NCBI GenBank assembly: GCA_025934635.1 | Contig: JAICWX010000409.1 | Span: forward strand, 1-6,804 | Length of the DNA: 6,804 nucleotides | Direction of reading: 5' to 3' | Source of the DNA: Streptosporangiaceae bacterium | Lineage (GTDB): Bacteria; Actinomycetota; Actinomycetes; Streptosporangiales; Streptosporangiaceae | Part shown: positions 1 through 5,567 of the stretch, one piece after another | Layout of the letters: each line of letters starts with the position of its first letter | How positions within the stretch are numbered: the first letter of the stretch is position 1 | The notes under the pieces: generated by a model | Database searches by the model: none | The model's input: the letters and a program-made list of their open reading frames with translations, nothing else | Told to the model about the DNA's origin: nothing | Made by a program: the position numbers and the translations under genes

Positions 1-691
1 CCTGCGGGGTCAGCCCGACCACGGCGCCGATGGCCTCGGGGACGCTGGGGAACAGGCCGAGCGTCACCACGTCCTGCGCCAGCTGGCTGCCCATCTCGGT
101 CGGGACCAGGCCCGGGTAGATGCAGTTGACCCGCACGCCGTAGCCGAGCTTGCCTGACTCCATGGCGGCTACCCGGCTCAGCCGGTCGACCGCGGACTTG
201 GTGGCCGAGTAGACGGCGATGCCGGGAAACGCGATCGTCGCGGCGACCGAGGAGATGTTGACGACGGCGCCGCCGCGGCCGGCCGGGCCGCCGGGGCGCA
301 TGGCGCGGAAGGCGTGCTTGATGCCGAGCGAGGTGCCCAGGATGTTCACCTCGAGCATTTTCCTGATGGCATCCGGGTCGAGGTCCGCGACCAGCTGGGT
401 GATCTCGACGCCGGCGTTGTTGACCAGGATGTCAAGCCCGCCGAGCTCGGCGATCGTGCCCTCGACGCAGCGTTCCCAGCTGCGGTCGTCGGTCACGTCC
501 AGCGGCAGGAACGCGGCGTCGCCGCCGGACTTCTTGATCGCGTCGACGGTGGCCTGGCCGAGGTCCTCGCGGATGTCGCCGATCACCACGGCCGCGCCGG
601 CCCGGGCCAGCGCCTCGGCCATGCCCGCGCCGAGACCGCGCGCCCCGCCGGTGACCAGCGCCTTGCGGCCAGTGAGCTCGTACACGCTCAT
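1..691 (-). CDS. Short-chain dehydrogenase/reductase (SDR), 3' end cut by window edge
   Basis: This is probably a cytosolic NAD(P)(H)-dependent oxidoreductase of the classical SDR family. The 230 visible residues show the family motifs in order: the TGGARGLG dinucleotide-binding loop (14-21), NNAG (91-94), the structural Asn116, and the catalytic Ser148, Tyr161 and Lys165 in YSATK. Asp39 at the end of the second beta strand favours NAD(H) over NADP(H). A PG motif follows at 193-194. Classical members are about 250 residues, so only the short C-terminal tail should be missing beyond position 1. The ATG start is well supported by AAGGAGGAG (706-698), which leaves about 8 nt of spacing. The gene is divergent from the TetR-type regulator, a common arrangement for a regulator and its target. 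The substrate cannot be read from the sequence; FabG-like ketoacyl reductase, alcohol or sugar dehydrogenase are all possible. The family is certain and the role is not. Confidence 0.93.
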   Translation of the reverse strand, partial: MSVYELTGRKALVTGGARGLGAGMAEALARAGAAVVIGDIREDLGQATVDAIKKSGGDAAFLPLDVTDDRSWERCVEGTIAELGGLDILVNNAGVEITQLVADLDPDAIRKMLEVNILGTSLGIKHAFRAMRPGGPAGRGGAVVNISSVAATIAFPGIAVYSATKSAVDRLSRVAAMESGKLGYGVRVNCIYPGLVPTEMGSQLAQDVVTLGLFPSVPEAIGAVVGLTPQ

Positions 692-726
692 GGGTATCTC
701 CTCCTTGAGATGGCGCCGGCGTGGCT

Positions 727-758
727 GTCGCGCCGCCGCCCCTCCGCGGCGGCGCGAC
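727..758 (-). promoter_or_regulatory. Perfect 13-bp inverted repeat (hairpin) in the leader of the SDR gene
   Basis: The arms GTCGCGCCGCCGC (727-739) and GCGGCGGCGCGAC (746-758) are exact reverse complements around a 6-base loop. The structure ends 35 bases upstream of the SDR start codon and about 20 bases upstream of its Shine-Dalgarno sequence. On the SDR strand the loop reads GGAGGG, which resembles a ribosome-binding sequence. No T-run follows on either strand, so a classic intrinsic terminator is unlikely. An attenuator of the U-less type, an mRNA-stabilising 5' stem or a DNA palindrome bound by a protein all remain possible. The inverted repeat itself is certain and its function is inferred. 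Confidence 0.6.
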
Positions 759-781
759 GTAGGTCACATTGCCACGGGCTC

Positions 782-818
782 TGGACGGTCGTCAAGACTT
801 CCTTGGACAGTTGTCAAG
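782..818. promoter_or_regulatory. Pair of direct 15-bp sites, candidate operators of the TetR-type regulator
   Basis: TGGACGGTCGTCAAG (782-796) and TGGACAGTTGTCAAG (804-818) match at 13 of 15 positions, and their starts lie 22 bp apart, about two helical turns. Each has a GAC-N4-GTC dyad core, as expected for a dimeric regulator. Read on the minus strand, each starts with TTGAC, and the site at 782-796 could supply a -35 (TTGACG) for the SDR gene with a weak -10 (CAATGT, 771-766). Binding there would then repress the SDR gene. A possible -10 for the regulator gene is TACAGT (851-856), but no convincing -35 precedes it. That the neighbouring TetR protein binds these sites is inferred from their position and symmetry. 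Confidence 0.5.
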
Positions 819-910
819 ATCCACTCTGGGCGGCGGCGGTTTGCCGCGATACAGTGGATTCGGGCTCGCAGGGCGCGAGCGACCGCGGAACCGACGGGAA
901 GGCCGCAGCT

Positions 911-1579
911 GTGACCGACGTGGCCCACGTGGCCGGTAAGGCCGCCGTGGGTGAGACGAACCGGGAACGGGTGTCGCGGCGGCAGGTCGACAAGTTCGCC
1001 GAGCGGCGGGCCCAGCTGGCCGACGCCGCGCTGCAGACGCTCGCCGAGCTCGGCTACGCCCGCACCAGCCTGCGCGAGATCGCGCAGAACACCGCGTTCT
1101 CGCACGGGGTGCTGCACTACTACTTCAGCGACAAGCAGGACCTGATCACGCACTGCGTCCGCCAGTACGAGGCCGCCTGCGTGACCCGGTACGACGAGAT
1201 CGTGGCGGCGGCCACGTCGGCCGACCAGCTCAAGCAGGAGTTCAGCGCGGCGATGGCGCAGACGCTGCGGACCGACGCGCCGATGCACCGGCTCTGGTAC
1301 GACCTGCGGAACCAGAGCCTGTTCGAGGAGTCGTTCCTGGCCGACGTGCTGGAGATCGACCAGCGCCGCGAGGCGATGATCTGGAGTGTGGTGAGCCGGT
1401 ACGCTGAGCTGGCCCGGATCTCGGCCGCGCTGTCCCCGGCGGCGGCCTACGCGATCCTGGACGGCCTGTTCCAGCAGGCCCTGCTGCACTACCTGGCCGG
1501 TGACGACGACGCGGCGGAGAGGCTGCGGGGGAACGTCGTACGGGTGCTCGACACCCTGGACGGCCCGGCGGCACCCTGA
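911..1579 (+). CDS. TetR/AcrR-family transcriptional regulator
   Basis: This is a 222-residue one-component DNA-binding regulator, a normal length for the family. The N-terminal TetR helix-turn-helix domain spans about residues 34-80. It includes the recognition-helix region with GVLHYYFSDKQDL (66-78), the diagnostic HYYF-x-DK-x-x-L signature. The rest is an all-helical ligand-binding and dimerisation domain without identifiable ligand residues; its style recalls BetI-like members, but I cannot fix the subgroup. I chose GTG at 911 because GGGAAGG (896-902) precedes it by 8 nt and it leaves a family-typical N-terminal arm. The open frame extends far upstream, but that part crosses the operator candidates and the SDR gene in shadow. 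GTG codons at 920 and 929 are alternatives. It is divergent from the SDR gene, with paired 15-bp sites between them, so autoregulation and control of the SDR gene are likely but inferred. Confidence 0.9.
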   Translation: MTDVAHVAGKAAVGETNRERVSRRQVDKFAERRAQLADAALQTLAELGYARTSLREIAQNTAFSHGVLHYYFSDKQDLITHCVRQYEAACVTRYDEIVAAATSADQLKQEFSAAMAQTLRTDAPMHRLWYDLRNQSLFEESFLADVLEIDQRREAMIWSVVSRYAELARISAALSPAAAYAILDGLFQQALLHYLAGDDDAAERLRGNVVRVLDTLDGPAAP

Positions 1580-1742
1580 GCCGCCGCGGCGGCGTTGCGC
1601 GATCTGGTCGCGAGCGATGCGGCCGGGCTGGATACCCTTAAGAGGCACGGGGCGCCGGACTGGCGCCGCGATCTGGCCCGCAGCGCGGCGGGCCCGTCAG
1701 CGTGCCGCAGTGGCCCCTCCCCCGAGCAGACCCTGGAGAAAG
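1580..1742. other. Gene-free spacer between regulator and small hypothetical gene
   Basis: I see no gene in these 163 bases. Directly after the regulator's stop is the palindrome GCCGCCGCGGCGGC (1580-1593). Further on, GGCGCC repeats flank a 5-base loop (1651-1667). Either could act as a weak U-less terminator for the regulator, but neither is strong for such GC-rich DNA. TACCCT (1633-1638) has the TAnnnT pattern of a -10 box, yet no matching -35 lies 16-19 bases upstream. Whether the next gene has its own promoter is therefore undecided. Confidence 0.35.
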
Positions 1743-2195
1743 ATGCCCAAGCGGGTTCGTCCCTACGGCTCGGCGGAAGACGCCGAGTTCGCCGGGCTCG
1801 GCCGGAGCCAGCATGCAGGCACAGACGAGGGCATGAGCGGGCCGGGCAGCGCCATGACGATGCCGGAGATCGCCGGCCAGGCCGCCGAGGCGGTCCGCGC
1901 GCTGCGCGACCTGAGCACCGGCGGCGGCTACGCCGGCCTCGACGACGCCCGCGAGGTCATCGCGAGCCTGCGGCGGATGGGCCAGGATCTGCCGCAGCTG
2001 TGCGAGCAGCTGGCCCGGATCCTGGTCGTGCAGCGCGAAGAGGGACAGCTCGCGCCGGGCGAAGGCCAGGATCTCGACTTCTGGGTCGTGGAGGCGGTAG
2101 AGGCCCTGGCGGCGGCGGGCCAGGCCGCGGACATGATGGCCGCCGCCCTGGTGCAGGCGGGCAAGACGGCGGGAGAGCTCAGGCCGTCCCGCTGA
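1743..2195 (+). CDS. Small hypothetical protein, mostly helical
   Basis: I do not recognise this 150-residue protein. The first 40 residues are polar and rich in Gly, Ser and charged residues, starting MPKRVRPYG, and look disordered. Residues 41-146 look alpha-helical, with Ala- and Leu-rich amphipathic stretches: about 41-57, a basic and hydrophobic helix near 67-98 and a final Ala-rich helix at 111-142. There is one Cys (87) and no signal peptide, membrane span or metal-binding cluster. The ATG at 1743 is preceded by GGAGAAAG ending right at the start (GGAG spacing 4 nt, slightly short). Met31 (1833), Met38 (1854) and Met40 (1860) are alternative starts. Codon use is like its neighbours. 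It follows the regulator on the same strand after 163 bp and converges on the aminotransferase gene. A helical dimerising or partner-binding protein is conceivable, but nothing in the sequence assigns a function. Confidence 0.72.
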   Translation: MPKRVRPYGSAEDAEFAGLGRSQHAGTDEGMSGPGSAMTMPEIAGQAAEAVRALRDLSTGGGYAGLDDAREVIASLRRMGQDLPQLCEQLARILVVQREEGQLAPGEGQDLDFWVVEAVEALAAAGQAADMMAAALVQAGKTAGELRPSR

Positions 2196-2215
2196 CGCCA
2201 GCGGCCCGGCCCCGT

Positions 2216-2246
2216 TTAGGCCCGGCTCCTAGGCCCGGCTCCTAGG
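2216..2246. repeat. 13-bp tandem repeat at a convergent junction, duplicating the stop codon
   Basis: CCCGGCTCCTAGG occurs twice, exactly and head to tail (2221-2233 and 2234-2246). It is preceded by a degenerate partial copy ending in TTTAGG (2215-2220). The TAG stop of the leftward aminotransferase (2244-2242) lies in the last copy. Further stop triplets sit 13 bases apart on that strand (2231-2229 TAG, 2218-2216 TAA), so all three frames are closed. CCTAGG is a palindrome, so TAG also appears on the plus strand in each full copy. The repeat fills most of the 46-bp gap between the two convergent genes. No strong terminator hairpin is visible. Confidence 0.85.
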
Positions 2247-3420
2247 CAGGGCGCAGGGCGGCGGCGATGCGCTCGACCATCTCGGTGAGGATGGGCTGCG
2301 GCGTGGCGAAGTTGAAGCGGAAGGCGCCCGCGCCGCCGTCGCCGAAGGCGGGCCCGTCCACCACCGTGAGCTGCGCGCGGCTCGTGACCAGCTCGCCGGG
2401 TGAGCCCGGCAGGTCCATCGCGGAGCAGTCGAGCCAGGCGAGATAGGTGCCGTCCGGCGGGCGGTAGCGGACCTCGGGCAGGTGACGGCCGAGCAGGCGG
2501 GCCAGGAGGCGGCGGTTCTCGTCGAGATAACCGACGACCTCGTCCAGCCACTCCTCGCCGTGCCGGTAGGCGGCGATGTTGGCGACGACACCGGGATTGC
2601 TCGCCCCGTGCGCGGCGAAGAAGCCCATCTCCTCCCAGCGCTGCCGGTCGGGCTCGTTGGTGAGGATCACCTGGGCGCACTTGAGCCCGGGCAGGTTCCA
2701 CCCCTTCGACGCGGACGTGGCGGTCAGCGTGTGCGACGCGGCGAGCTCTGAGGTCGATGCGTACGGGACATGGCGCGTCCCCGGATAGACCAGCGGACCG
2801 TGGATCTCGTCGGCGAACACCCGCCCGCCGTGCCGGTCCACCACCTCGCTCAGCCCGGTCAGCTCCGGCCGGGTGAAGACCCGGCCCAGCGGGTTGTACG
2901 GGTTGCAGAAGATGAGCAGGTGCCCGCCGACCCGGAAGGCAGCGGAGATCCCGTCCAGGTCCAGGGTGTAGAAGCCGCCGCCGTCGTCGCGCATCGGGAC
3001 CTGGATGATCTCGCGGCCGAGGAAGCCGGGCACGGACAGGAACGGCATGTAGGCGGGCGTGGGCAAGATGACCGGGGCGCCCGGGCGGGAGAACCGGGTG
3101 ATGGCGAGTTCCAGCGCCTTGAGCACGTCGGGCACGTTGTGGATCAGCGCGGGATCGACATCCCAGCCGTACCGCCGCTTGGCGAACTCCGCGCACGCCG
3201 CGCTCAGCTCCTCGGCCAGGACCGGGGGCAGGTAGCCGAAGTTCGCGTCGGCGGACAGCCCGGCCAGCGCGTCCAGGATGGCCGGGGCCGCGCCGAAGTC
3301 CATCTCCGCCACCGCCGCGCCGAAGCCGCCGGGGCCCGGGGCGGCCCACTTGAAGCTGCCGCGCGCGCGGAGCATCGCCGGGGTCGTGCTGTCGATCGCC
3401 TGCCTGAGGGTGCCTGCCAC
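2242..3420 (-). CDS. MalY/PatB-type PLP-dependent aminotransferase / C-S beta-lyase
   Basis: This is a fold-type I pyridoxal-phosphate enzyme of 392 residues, the usual length for the MalY/PatB group. That group includes cystathionine beta-lyases, which cleave C-S bonds in cystathionine or cysteine conjugates, and related aminotransferases. Visible landmarks are the substrate-side AEMDF (38-42), PTPAYMPF (120-127), CNPYNPLGRVF (172-182, PLP-contacting Asn), ADEIH (203-207, whose Asp pairs with the PLP ring nitrogen), SASKGWNLPG (236-245, Schiff-base Lys239) and FRFNFATP (367-374), whose Arg368 should bind the substrate carboxylate. All key residues are present, so the enzyme should be active in the cytosol. 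The GTG start at 3420 is preceded by GGGAGGA with about 7-8 nt of spacing. It is divergent from the amidohydrolase gene across a compact double promoter, which suggests co-expression in a shared catabolic task. Lyase versus transaminase activity cannot be decided from sequence. Confidence 0.92.
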   Translation of the reverse strand: MAGTLRQAIDSTTPAMLRARGSFKWAAPGPGGFGAAVAEMDFGAAPAILDALAGLSADANFGYLPPVLAEELSAACAEFAKRRYGWDVDPALIHNVPDVLKALELAITRFSRPGAPVILPTPAYMPFLSVPGFLGREIIQVPMRDDGGGFYTLDLDGISAAFRVGGHLLIFCNPYNPLGRVFTRPELTGLSEVVDRHGGRVFADEIHGPLVYPGTRHVPYASTSELAASHTLTATSASKGWNLPGLKCAQVILTNEPDRQRWEEMGFFAAHGASNPGVVANIAAYRHGEEWLDEVVGYLDENRRLLARLLGRHLPEVRYRPPDGTYLAWLDCSAMDLPGSPGELVTSRAQLTVVDGPAFGDGGAGAFRFNFATPQPILTEMVERIAAALRPA

Positions 3421-3438
3421 GCCTTCATCCTCCCGTGC

Positions 3439-3453
3439 CTTGACGTCCGTTCA
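3439..3453 (+). promoter_or_regulatory. Third operator-like 15-mer, overlapping the amidohydrolase -35
   Basis: CTTGACGTCCGTTCA matches the reverse complement of the site at 782-796 (CTTGACGACCGTCCA) at 13 of 15 positions, and the second site (804-818) at 11 of 15. It covers the -35 TTGACG (3440-3445) of the amidohydrolase promoter, so a bound repressor would block that promoter. Five or six of the matches could come from the -35 consensus alone. The remaining CCGTnCA agreement is what makes the match notable. A shared regulator is inferred, not shown. Confidence 0.35.
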
Positions 3454-3469
3454 CGCGCCGCCTTAGCGT
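3440..3469 (+). promoter_or_regulatory. Candidate promoter of the amidohydrolase gene
   Basis: TTGACG (3440-3445) and TAGCGT (3464-3469) are separated by 18 bp and resemble actinobacterial housekeeping promoters (TTGACn / TAnnnT). Transcription would start near 3476, giving a leader of about 32 nt before the ATG at 3508. The -10 box shares its TA dinucleotide with the opposing promoter. Confidence 0.5.
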
Positions 3470-3488
3470 GGGCGCACGTCGTCGTCAA
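3460..3488 (-). promoter_or_regulatory. Candidate promoter of the MalY/PatB-type gene
   Basis: On the minus strand TTGACG (3488-3483) and TAAGGC (3465-3460) are separated by exactly 17 bp. Transcription would start near 3453, giving a leader of about 33 nt that contains the GGGAGGA ribosome-binding site. The -10 overlaps the -10 of the rightward promoter at 3464-3465, so the two units appear to be driven by one bidirectional element. Confidence 0.5.
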
Positions 3489-3507
3489 CGCCGGGCGAGA
3501 TGATGCC

Positions 3508-4776
3508 ATGCCAGAGGTGCTCACCGCGCCGCGGGTCATGACCGGCGAGGAAACCGTGACCGACGGCGCGGTCGTGATCGGCGACCGCACCGTGGACTGG
3601 GCCGGCCCGGCCGCGACGCTGCCCGCGGCGTACGCGCCGCTGCCGCGAGCCGACTACCCGGACTCGACGATCTTGCCCGGGCTGATCGACAGCCACGTCC
3701 ACCTGGGGTTCGACGGCGGCCCCGGCCCGGCGGCCCGGATGCGGGCGGAGACCGACTCCCAGCAGCTCATCTTGATGCTGCACCGGGCGCGCGAGCTGCT
3801 GGGCGTAGGCGTGACGACCGCCCGCGACCTGGGCGCCCGCGGTTACCTGGCCGTGACCGTGCGCGATGCCATCGCCGGCGGCCTGGCCCGCGGCCCGCGG
3901 CTGCTGGCGGCGGCCAGCCCGGTGACGGTCACCGGCGGGCACTGCTGGTTCATGGGCGGCGAGGCGGACAGCGAGGACGACCTGCGCCGCCTGGTCCGCA
4001 CCCACCACAAGCACGGCGCCGACCTGATCAAGGTCATGTCCACGGGCGGGTTCATGACGACCGGCTCGGCCCCCTGGTACGCCCAGTTCTCCGTGGCCCA
4101 GCTGGCCGTGATCGTGGAGGAGGCACAGCGGGTCGGCAAGCCGGTGGCCGCCCACGCGCACGGCATCGAGGGCATCCGCCGGGCGGTCGAGGCCGGGGTC
4201 AGCACGCTCGAGCACTGCTCGTTCGTGACCGAGACCAACGAGCGGCGGTTCGACGAGAACCTCGCCGCCATGATCGCGGAGCGGGGCATCGTCGTCTGCC
4301 CGACCGTCAACGTGAACGCGCCGTACGTGGCCGAGCTGACCGGGATCGTGGTGGGCGAGAACCTCATGGCCATGCACGACATGGGCGTCCGGATCATCGC
4401 GGGGACCGACGCCGGGGTCGACAACACCCCGCATCACCAGTACGCCGGCGGCCTGGAATACCTGGTGAAGCTGGGTTTCCGGGCCGGTGACGTGGTCGCG
4501 ATGGCGACCACGGAGGCAGCCGCGGCGCTCGGCCTCGGCACCGTCACCGGCCGCCTGGCGCCCGGCTACGACGCCGACCTGATCGTGGTCCACGGCGACC
4601 CGCTCACCGATATCGCGGCGCTCGGCCGGCTGCGCCGGGTTATCGCCCGCGGCCGCGACTACCTGCCCGACAGCGGCCGCTTCGACGTGAGCGCGCCCGG
4701 CACGCCGTTCGCCGCGCCCGGCCACGGCCTCAACCTCGACCTGCTGGCCGAGGCGACCAGGCTGCGCCAGGCCTAG
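3508..4776 (+). CDS. Metal-dependent amidohydrolase (imidazolonepropionase-like)
   Basis: This is a 422-residue hydrolase of the amidohydrolase superfamily, in the group related to imidazolonepropionase and prolidase-like enzymes, which usually cleave C-N bonds in small amides, cyclic ureides or dipeptides. A small N-terminal beta domain leads into LPGLIDSHVHLGF (56-68), with metal ligands His63 and His65. Lys175 in IKVMSTGG is the probable carboxylated bridging lysine. AHAHG (215-219, His216/His218) and LEH (His236) follow, and GTDAG (299-303) carries the catalytic Asp301. A typical C-terminal segment (GRLAPGYDADLIVV, 348-361) closes the metal-site barrel. The full set of ligands predicts an active binuclear enzyme with no signal peptide, hence cytosolic. 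ATG 3508 is chosen for its family-like opening (LTAPRVMTGEE). Its ribosome-binding site is weak, and Met11 (3538) is an alternative. The divergent PLP enzyme suggests linked degradation of a nitrogen- or sulfur-containing metabolite; the substrate is unknown. Confidence 0.92.
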   Translation: MPEVLTAPRVMTGEETVTDGAVVIGDRTVDWAGPAATLPAAYAPLPRADYPDSTILPGLIDSHVHLGFDGGPGPAARMRAETDSQQLILMLHRARELLGVGVTTARDLGARGYLAVTVRDAIAGGLARGPRLLAAASPVTVTGGHCWFMGGEADSEDDLRRLVRTHHKHGADLIKVMSTGGFMTTGSAPWYAQFSVAQLAVIVEEAQRVGKPVAAHAHGIEGIRRAVEAGVSTLEHCSFVTETNERRFDENLAAMIAERGIVVCPTVNVNAPYVAELTGIVVGENLMAMHDMGVRIIAGTDAGVDNTPHHQYAGGLEYLVKLGFRAGDVVAMATTEAAAALGLGTVTGRLAPGYDADLIVVHGDPLTDIAALGRLRRVIARGRDYLPDSGRFDVSAPGTPFAAPGHGLNLDLLAEATRLRQA

Positions 4777-4782
4777 GGCCGG

Positions 4783-4838
4783 CCTCAGGACTGGGGCCTC
4801 AGGACTGGGGCCTCAGGACTGGGGCCTCAGGACGGGGG
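4783..4838. repeat. Four tandem 14-bp repeats at a convergent junction, covering the methyltransferase stop
   Basis: The unit CCTCAGGACTGGGG occurs at 4783-4796, 4797-4810 and 4811-4824 without change. It occurs at 4825-4838 with one T-to-G difference. The fourth copy holds the last two codons and the TGA stop (4829-4827) of the leftward methyltransferase. Each copy repeats the TCCTGAGG around that stop, and because 14 is not a multiple of three, TGA appears in all three leftward frames. The array lies between the amidohydrolase stop (4776) and the methyltransferase. It has the look of slippage-driven expansion, and copy number may vary between strains. Confidence 0.92.
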
Positions 4839-5561
4839 CGCGGGGCGGCGCCCGCCGTAGATGACGTTCTCCAGGTGCCGCCAGTAGACGTCGACGCCCT
4901 GGAACCCGGCCGCCCGCAGGTATTCCAGCTGCGGGGCGAGCGGGGCGACGTACCGGACGTGATTGTCCCAGCGTTCCTGCTCGGACGGCGACCGGTGGTG
5001 CCGGTGACCCGCTCCTTCCGGATCCTCGCGGTCGTGTACCCGGTCCCAGGTGGCCTCGACCAGCGGGTCGGCCGCGCTCACCGGGTCGTAGTTGAAGTAC
5101 CAGCCGCCGGGGGCGAGGTGGCCGGCTATCTCGGCGAACAGGCCCTGCTTGCGGTCGTCGGGCAGGTGATGGACGCACATCGAGGTCACCACGGCGTCGA
5201 GCACGGCCGGGATCCCCGCGGGCCAGTCGCCGGCCGCCGCCATGTCGAACTCGACATACCGGTAGCGCCCGGCGCAGGACCGCATCTCCCGCTCGCCGGC
5301 CCGCATCATCTCGGCCGAGTAGTCCGCGAGTACCGCGGTACTGCGCGGATACATCCCGAGGATCGCCCGGGACGCGGCCCCGGTGCCCGCGCCCAGGTCC
5401 AGGAACGTGAACTCGTCCTGCTCCCCGAACGGCAGCAGCAGCGCCAGGAAGCGCCGGTGCGCCTCCCGGCCGCGCTCTTGCCGCCGCGCCTCGGCCACCC
5501 AGGCCCCGACGGCCTCGGCGGAGTGCCAGATCGCCGCGTTCGTGTCGGCTGGCTCACCCAT
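4827..5561 (-). CDS. Class I SAM-dependent methyltransferase
   Basis: This 244-residue protein has a Rossmann-fold methyltransferase domain that transfers a methyl group from S-adenosylmethionine to an unidentified, probably small-molecule acceptor. Motif I is LDLGAGTG (54-61). Asp80 in LADYS ends the second strand and should bind the ribose hydroxyls. FDM (104-106) gives Asp105 near the adenine, and CVHHLPD (128-134) is the motif seen in many ubiquinone/tylosin-type methyltransferases. LAPGG, followed by WYFNYDP, matches the post-III region. No membrane segment is visible. I prefer ATG 5561 over the in-frame GTG at 5567: there is no Shine-Dalgarno sequence, and a -10 box (TAATCT, 5573-5568) ends six bases before this ATG, which fits a leaderless mRNA. 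The GTG would abut the -10 and lie upstream of the transcript start. The gene is divergent from the sigma operon, whose products might control it; that link is inferred. Confidence 0.9.
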   Translation of the reverse strand: MGEPADTNAAIWHSAEAVGAWVAEARRQERGREAHRRFLALLLPFGEQDEFTFLDLGAGTGAASRAILGMYPRSTAVLADYSAEMMRAGEREMRSCAGRYRYVEFDMAAAGDWPAGIPAVLDAVVTSMCVHHLPDDRKQGLFAEIAGHLAPGGWYFNYDPVSAADPLVEATWDRVHDREDPEGAGHRHHRSPSEQERWDNHVRYVAPLAPQLEYLRAAGFQGVDVYWRHLENVIYGGRRPAPPS

Positions 5562-5567
5562 GAGCAC

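Noticed and set aside
432..767. Minus-strand reading frame starting at GTG 767
   Set aside because: It overlaps the SDR gene in another frame, has Arg/Gly-rich shadow composition, and ignores the strong SDR ribosome-binding site.
314..910. Upstream in-frame extension of the TetR-family gene
   Set aside because: It runs antisense through the SDR gene and across the operator candidates, gives no TetR-like sequence, and would more than double the N-terminus. GTG 911 has a plausible ribosome-binding site.
1580..1593. GCCGCCGCGGCGGC palindrome after the TetR stop as a terminator
   Set aside because: It has no loop and no T-run. Such palindromes are expected often in DNA this GC-rich, so I did not call it.
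1651..1667. GGCGCC-N5-GGCGCC as a terminator or operator
   Set aside because: The 6-bp arms are themselves palindromic and common in this composition. There is no T-run and no second copy.
2770..3507. Long N-terminal extension of the amidohydrolase
   Set aside because: It is antisense to the PLP-enzyme gene and its promoter. The amidohydrolase family begins near residue 1 of the ATG 3508 product.
3463..4725. Minus-strand 420-codon open frame opposite the amidohydrolase
   Set aside because: It is a GC-rich shadow frame with no recognisable motif, while the plus strand encodes a complete enzyme with all its metal ligands.
4783..4838. The 14-bp array as a CRISPR or integration site
   Set aside because: The units are contiguous with no spacers. 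No cas, integrase or transposase gene and no flanking tRNA is present.
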